Made by a program: the position numbers and the translations under genes
Shown: in pieces, positions 58,587 through 64,000 of the stretch
How positions within the stretch are numbered: the stretch's first letter is position 1
How the letters are laid out: the number at the start of each line of letters is the position of its first letter
NCBI RefSeq assembly: GCF_013409745.1
Contig: NZ_JACCBH010000001.1
Location: 496,001-560,000 of the forward strand
Source: Microbacterium pseudoresistens
GTDB lineage: Bacteria > Actinomycetota > Actinomycetes > Actinomycetales > Microbacteriaceae
Reading direction: 5' to 3'
DNA length: 64,000 nucleotides
The notes under the pieces: model-generated
Told to the model about the DNA's origin: nothing
Database searches by the model: none
Seen by the model: only the letters and a program-made list of their open reading frames with translations

Positions 58587-59755
58587 TCCGCCTCCCCCGT
58601 TGTCGCCTTCGCGGGAGCACGCGGCGGGCCGAGGATCGCACTGGTCAGAGCCGTGAGCATGAACAGCACGAGCGCCACGACGCCGATCACCCCGCCCACG
58701 CGCAGGGCGAGCTCGGATCCGACGCCGTCGCCCGGCCACAGCCGGATGACCAGCCCTGCCTGCAGGAGCGCCGCGGGAATCCAGAACGCCGCGCGATAAG
58801 GCAGTGCGATATGCAGCACGGCGGGGAGGATCGTCGTCGCGTGCGCCATGATCATCGAGAACGTGTACCCGAGGAACACCGCGTGCACGGCCGCGTCGTA
58901 CGCGGCGCCGGGCGCGAGGTGGCCGAAGAGAAGGATGGCCCCGGCGACGGCGAGCCACACGTAGCCGGCGAGGATGCACGCCGCCATGTACCGCGCCGAA
59001 CCGTCGGCGCGGATCGTACGGCGGGCGACGTCGTGCACGAGCAGCCAGACCGTCAGCGACAGGATCGACAGTCCCAGCAGCACCGCGCCCGCATCCGGCA
59101 GCGCCACGCCCACGACGAGCGCACCGGTCATCGCCCAGGCAAGGGCGAGCAGGCGCCCGCCGGCGCGGGGCCCCATGGTGATGCGCGCCAGCTCCACCCG
59201 TTCGGCGGCGATCGTGAGGATGATGAAGCCGAACAGCCACGGCACGATGCGGTACATGGTGTCCTGGTTCAGCCACAGGATGGCCCCGGCCAGCGCCAGC
59301 ACGGCCGCCAGCAGCTGGGTGAGCAGGGGCGCGTCGTGCTGCCGCCGCCACAGCGGGATGTAAACGAGTGCGAACGCGGCGGCACCCGCGACGAGCACGC
59401 CCTTGGCGACGATCAGCGGCACGGGGGCGGCTACCAACAGCAGACCGCCCAGACCCAGCAGCGCCGGAGCAAGGTAGCCGTACCAGCGCGCCAGGGCGGT
59501 GGCGCGTTCGAGCGAGATGAGCGTGCCGACGAAGCCGAGCGTCAGCAGCATCCCGTGCACATCGGGCAGGCGGGCGGCGTCGACGGGGGCGGGAAGGCCG
59601 AGCAGCAGCAGGCCGGCATCCAGGCCGATGAGCAGGGCGACCGCGGCAGGGACCAGCCAGATCAGGCGCCACGACGGGCGGCGGCGACCGGCGCCGGTGT
59701 CCCGCACCTGGTCACGGCGGGGTTGTCCTGCGAAGGCGTGCCGCGCCCGGGTCAC
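58583..59755 (-). CDS. NnrS-like polytopic membrane protein
   Basis: 390 residues from a GTG start overlapping the regulator's stop (GTGA). About twelve helices. The stretches LPDVHGMLLTLGFVGTLISL and AVHAVFLGYTFSMIMAHATT, with in-membrane His residues, resemble NnrS, a heme-copper membrane protein linked to nitric-oxide stress. Assignment is by pattern and context, not firm. It is translationally coupled to the nirK-type gene, whose membrane module has similar His patterns. Likely partner in nitrite/NO handling. Confidence 0.7.
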   Translation of the reverse strand: MTRARHAFAGQPRRDQVRDTGAGRRRPSWRLIWLVPAAVALLIGLDAGLLLLGLPAPVDAARLPDVHGMLLTLGFVGTLISLERATALARWYGYLAPALLGLGGLLLVAAPVPLIVAKGVLVAGAAAFALVYIPLWRRQHDAPLLTQLLAAVLALAGAILWLNQDTMYRIVPWLFGFIILTIAAERVELARITMGPRAGGRLLALAWAMTGALVVGVALPDAGAVLLGLSILSLTVWLLVHDVARRTIRADGSARYMAACILAGYVWLAVAGAILLFGHLAPGAAYDAAVHAVFLGYTFSMIMAHATTILPAVLHIALPYRAAFWIPAALLQAGLVIRLWPGDGVGSELALRVGGVIGVVALVLFMLTALTSAILGPPRAPAKATTGEAE

Positions 59756-60381
59756 GACGCGTCCCGCAGGCTCAGCGCGCAGGCGCCGCCGACGGCGGCG
59801 AAGGGCGCCAACATCGCGCGGCCCGCGTCATCGCGCGCCCGCAGAAGGCCCTCGACGAGTCCCTCGTGCACGGCGCACACGGTATCTGTGCGGCCCCGGG
59901 CGGCGGCCAGCAGCGGACAGCGCAGGAGGCGCATGCGCCGGGAGTCGTCCGCTCCCGGCGCATCCTGTTTCTCGGGGGCGAAGCCCTGATCCTGCATCAC
60001 GGCGGCGACCAGGGCCGGGCCGTCCTGCTCCGCGCGCTGGGCCGCGAGTCGGCGCCCCCAGGCGACCCCGGCTGCGCGGGCACGCGCCGAGGGGTCCGCG
60101 GCCGCATCGCTCAGGGACTCGGCGAGAGCGACCACCAGACCCAGCGCGGGGTCCGCGTCGCGGGCGTCGATGAGCGACCATCTCCAGGCGGGACGACCGC
60201 GCCCGTCGGGGTCCTGCCGCTCGCGGCGGATCAGCCCCTCAGCGCGCAGACGCTCGAGGTGCCCGCGCACGGTGTTCTCGTGCAGTCCGGTCTCGTGCAC
60301 GAGCTCCGGGATCGTCCGCATGCGGCTCTCGAGCGCCGCGAGCACGCGTTCGCGGCCGGACCCACCAGGATTATTTTCCAC
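59752..60381 (-). CDS. Cysteine-containing winged-helix regulator of the nir locus
   Basis: 209 residues from GTG 60381, chosen for the GAGAG ribosome site. The N-terminal ArsR/MarR-like winged helix includes RTIPELVHETGLHENTVRGH and LERLRAEGLIRRE. The C-terminal part has Cys in LLRCPLLAAARGRTDTVCAV (C-x13-C) and a third Cys in GGACALSL, reminiscent of SufR-like Fe-S sensors. It is probably an Fe-S- or metal-based NO/redox sensor controlling this operon and the divergent DUF2249 gene. The longer in-frame reading upstream covers the intergenic region and the opposite gene. Confidence 0.8.
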   Translation of the reverse strand: MENNPGGSGRERVLAALESRMRTIPELVHETGLHENTVRGHLERLRAEGLIRRERQDPDGRGRPAWRWSLIDARDADPALGLVVALAESLSDAAADPSARARAAGVAWGRRLAAQRAEQDGPALVAAVMQDQGFAPEKQDAPGADDSRRMRLLRCPLLAAARGRTDTVCAVHEGLVEGLLRARDDAGRAMLAPFAAVGGACALSLRDAS

Positions 60382-60441
60382 GTCTCTCAGTGTAATAAAA
60401 TGGAGAGCGTCATCGCATCCGCCCGCGACAGGAGAATCCCC
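60382..60441. promoter_or_regulatory. Divergent control region of the nir regulator and DUF2249 gene
   Basis: Sixty bases between the starts. They hold a relatively AT-rich TGTAATAAAAT (extended -10-like on the plus strand, 60391-60401) flanked by CTCTC/GAGAG, then the AGGAGA ribosome site of the DUF2249 gene. The region is small, so a single regulator site could serve both directions. Confidence 0.5.
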
Positions 60442-60756
60442 ATGGGTCACATCGATATCCACCGTTCCCGCGACGAGGCCGTGGACCAGAGCCCCACCGC
60501 CGGATGCACCTGCGGCGAGGTCGACGAGGAGCTCCCCGAGCTGGACGTGCAGACCATCCCGCACGCCGTCCGCCACGCCGCCATCTTCGGCGCCATCGAG
60601 TCGCTGCGCCCCGGATCGGCCATGGTGATCTCCGCCACGCACGACCCGGTGCCGCTGCTCACCCAGCTCGAGGCGCGCCACGGCGACGCCTACCGCGCCC
60701 GCTACCTCGACGAGGGCCCCGAGCGCTGGCGCATCCTCATCCGCAACGTCGGGTGA
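60442..60756 (+). CDS. DUF2249 domain protein
   Basis: 104 residues from ATG 60442 with ribosome site AGGAGA; an ATG at 60400 lacks one. The core reads LDVQTIPHAVRHAAIFGAIE, then SAMVISATHDPVPLLTQLEA, the DUF2249 pattern found in proteins linked to denitrification and NO (often fused to hemerythrin). A CxC motif (GCTCGEVDEE) near residue 22 could bind metal. Divergent from the nir regulator, which supports a role in nitrite/NO metabolism. Followed by a strong terminator. Confidence 0.85.
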   Translation: MGHIDIHRSRDEAVDQSPTAGCTCGEVDEELPELDVQTIPHAVRHAAIFGAIESLRPGSAMVISATHDPVPLLTQLEARHGDAYRARYLDEGPERWRILIRNVG

Positions 60757-60784
60757 CGCGCGTTTCTCGGAGCTCTCTCCCGAA

Positions 60785-60822
60785 CGAAGAACGGCCCCCG
60801 CGATCGCGGGGGCCGTTCTTCG
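60785..60822. terminator. Bidirectional terminator between the DUF2249 gene and tRNA-Tyr
   Basis: An 18-bp perfect stem (CGAAGAACGGCCCCCGCG and complement) with a two-base loop. On the plus strand it ends GTTCTTCGTT. It lies between convergent transcripts. Confidence 0.9.
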
Positions 60823-60827
60823 TTGGG

Positions 60828-60909
60828 TGGCGAGTACAGGATTCGAACCTGTGAAGTCGATGACGGCTGATTTACAGTCAGCTCCCTTTGGCCGCTCGGG
60901 CAACTCGCC
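60828..60909 (-). tRNA. tRNA-Tyr (GTA)
   Basis: 82 bases, class II with a long variable arm. Acceptor GGCGAGT/ACTCGCC, D-arm TGCCCGAGCGGCCAAAGGGA, anticodon loop with GTA (CTGACTGTAAATCAG), variable arm CCGTCATCGACTT, T-arm ACAGGTTCGAATCCTGT. The ~100 bases behind it, up to 61011, contain nothing I recognise. Confidence 0.96.
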
Positions 60910-61011
60910 AGTGCACGCCCGTCCCGCTTGTTCAGCCGACCGGGGGCGCGATCCACAATCATACCCGTCGCGCTCAGGCTCAGGAAATCCGCGGGCCCAC
61001 GGGCGCGGCGC

Positions 61012-61485
61012 TCACGTGCCGAGTCGCCGAAGCTCTTCCGGCGCACCCCACGGGTCGGGTCGGCGCACGAGCGGATGCATGCGCCCGCCCTCGTGCGCGA
61101 GGTCGGCGAGGCCATCCGCGATGGCGGTCGAGACGATGGCATCCAGCGCCGCGCTCCCCGCCTCCGCGCGGTCCCGCCCGATGACATGCGCGACCCCGTC
61201 GACGCCGATCTCGATCACCCGCGTCGCGCCGGTGGCAGCGGCCGATGCCACCGGCATTATCGTGACGCGGTGATCCTCGAGGTACCGACGGATGTGCTCG
61301 CCGCCTCGCCCGGCCGGCATCGCGGCCGCCAGCGACACCGACAGCCCCGCACGGGCCAGGCGCACGGCGATCGCCGCACCCGCCCCGCCCACCGTCTCAC
61401 GCATCCCGCGACGATCGCGCACCTCGATGATGCGCGCCTCGCCGATCACGACGACGCGACCGCCCTCGTCCGCCTGTGCGCACAC
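61012..61485 (-). CDS. PfkB-like carbohydrate kinase, N-terminal half only
   Basis: 157 residues from a GTG start. The N-terminal substrate-binding pattern of PfkB/ribokinase is seen: VVVIGEARIIEVRDRRG, ETVGGAGAAIAVRLARAG and RRYLEDHRVTIMPV. The C-terminal catalytic half with GAGD and the anion hole is missing; the protein ends EELRRLGT. So it is either a degraded kinase or a small protein that kept only the binding fold. It lies between tRNA-Tyr and rpoC. Confidence 0.6.
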   Translation of the reverse strand: MCAQADEGGRVVVIGEARIIEVRDRRGMRETVGGAGAAIAVRLARAGLSVSLAAAMPAGRGGEHIRRYLEDHRVTIMPVASAAATGATRVIEIGVDGVAHVIGRDRAEAGSAALDAIVSTAIADGLADLAHEGGRMHPLVRRPDPWGAPEELRRLGT

Positions 61486-61513
61486 GACGCCAGCGTACGC
61501 GCAGCCCGCAACA

Positions 61514-61549
61514 GCGAAGGCCCGGATCCCTGAGGATCCGGGCCTTCGC
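61514..61549. terminator. Terminator of rpoC
   Basis: GCGAAGGCCCGGATCC / GGATCCGGGCCTTCGC, a 16-bp perfect stem with a CTGA loop, 15 bases after the rpoC stop. Confidence 0.88.
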
Positions 61550-61563
61550 CGACGTCATCGAAC

Positions 61564-64000
<2,437 letters not shown>

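Noticed and set aside
55890..59672. 1260-codon frame extending the nirK gene upstream
   Set aside because: The extra N-terminal 360 residues are Arg/Pro-rich out-of-frame sequence over the NnrS-like gene; ATG 58586 overlaps its stop.

Overview
The window is about 70% G+C and densely coded, with many start/stop overlaps of the ATGA or GTGA type. Gene content points to a high-GC actinobacterium of the Microbacteriaceae, most likely Microbacterium or a close relative. The main clues are the tRNA-Trp–secE–nusG–rplK–rplA order, a NusG with a long acidic N-terminus, a perM-like gene between sucCD and purN-purH, a RamB-type regulator divergent from malate synthase, and a DUF222/13E12 HNH gene. The genus is inference. 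The sequence looks like ordinary chromosome: I see no phage, IS element, CRISPR array or rRNA operon.

Layout. 1–7.6 kb (minus): a cut-off GPH-type sugar symporter, a coiled-coil membrane protein, a heterodimeric ABC exporter pair with a possible leader peptide, and an alkylation-repair pair (ogt and an Ada-AraC-AlkA fusion). 7.6–13.4 kb (minus): purH, purN, a PerM-like membrane protein, and sucD-sucC. 13.5–17.8 kb: a TetR regulator with an FAD oxidoreductase, then a convergent LigC-type ligase and LigD-type polymerase/primase. 17.9–19.5 kb: divergent lysG/lysE. 19.5–25.1 kb (plus): an amino-sugar operon (substrate-binding lipoprotein, two permeases, GntR/HutC regulator, ROK kinase, NanE) preceded by two DasR/NagR-like operators. 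25.2–27.9 kb (minus): rplA, rplK, nusG, secE, tRNA-Trp.

28–37 kb (mostly minus): poxB, two succinate-semialdehyde dehydrogenases and gabT, with a divergent PucR-type activator, followed by ramB. 37.3–42.7 kb (plus): malate synthase, an RraA-family protein, an unrecognised small protein, a truncated PIN-toxin remnant, a PI-PLC-like protein and an aspartate-type aminotransferase. 42.7–50.1 kb (minus): murB with two hot-dog dehydratase subunits, a TSUP permease, an aquaporin, a rhodanese, a TDT transporter, the HNH gene, tRNA-Met and tRNA-Thr. 50.2–55.8 kb: an M23 peptidase, an inositol-monophosphatase-like enzyme, a proline-rich membrane protein, an enoyl-CoA hydratase, an FBP-type zinc protein and a MalY-like lyase.

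55.9–60.8 kb is the most distinctive locus. It holds a three-module copper nitrite reductase (polytopic membrane domain, extra cupredoxin, NirK), a translationally coupled NnrS-like membrane protein, a cysteine-containing HTH regulator, and a divergent DUF2249 gene. 60.8–64 kb: tRNA-Tyr, a truncated PfkB-like gene and the C-terminal two-thirds of rpoC running off the window.

How the genes fit together. PoxB, the GABA-to-succinate genes, sucCD, malate synthase and RamB all touch acetate, glyoxylate and TCA metabolism. The amino-sugar operon would turn imported ManNAc-type sugar into GlcNAc-6-P, feeding either catabolism or wall synthesis (murB). The nir locus suggests nitrite reduction to NO at the outer face of the membrane, with its own sensing and accessory functions.
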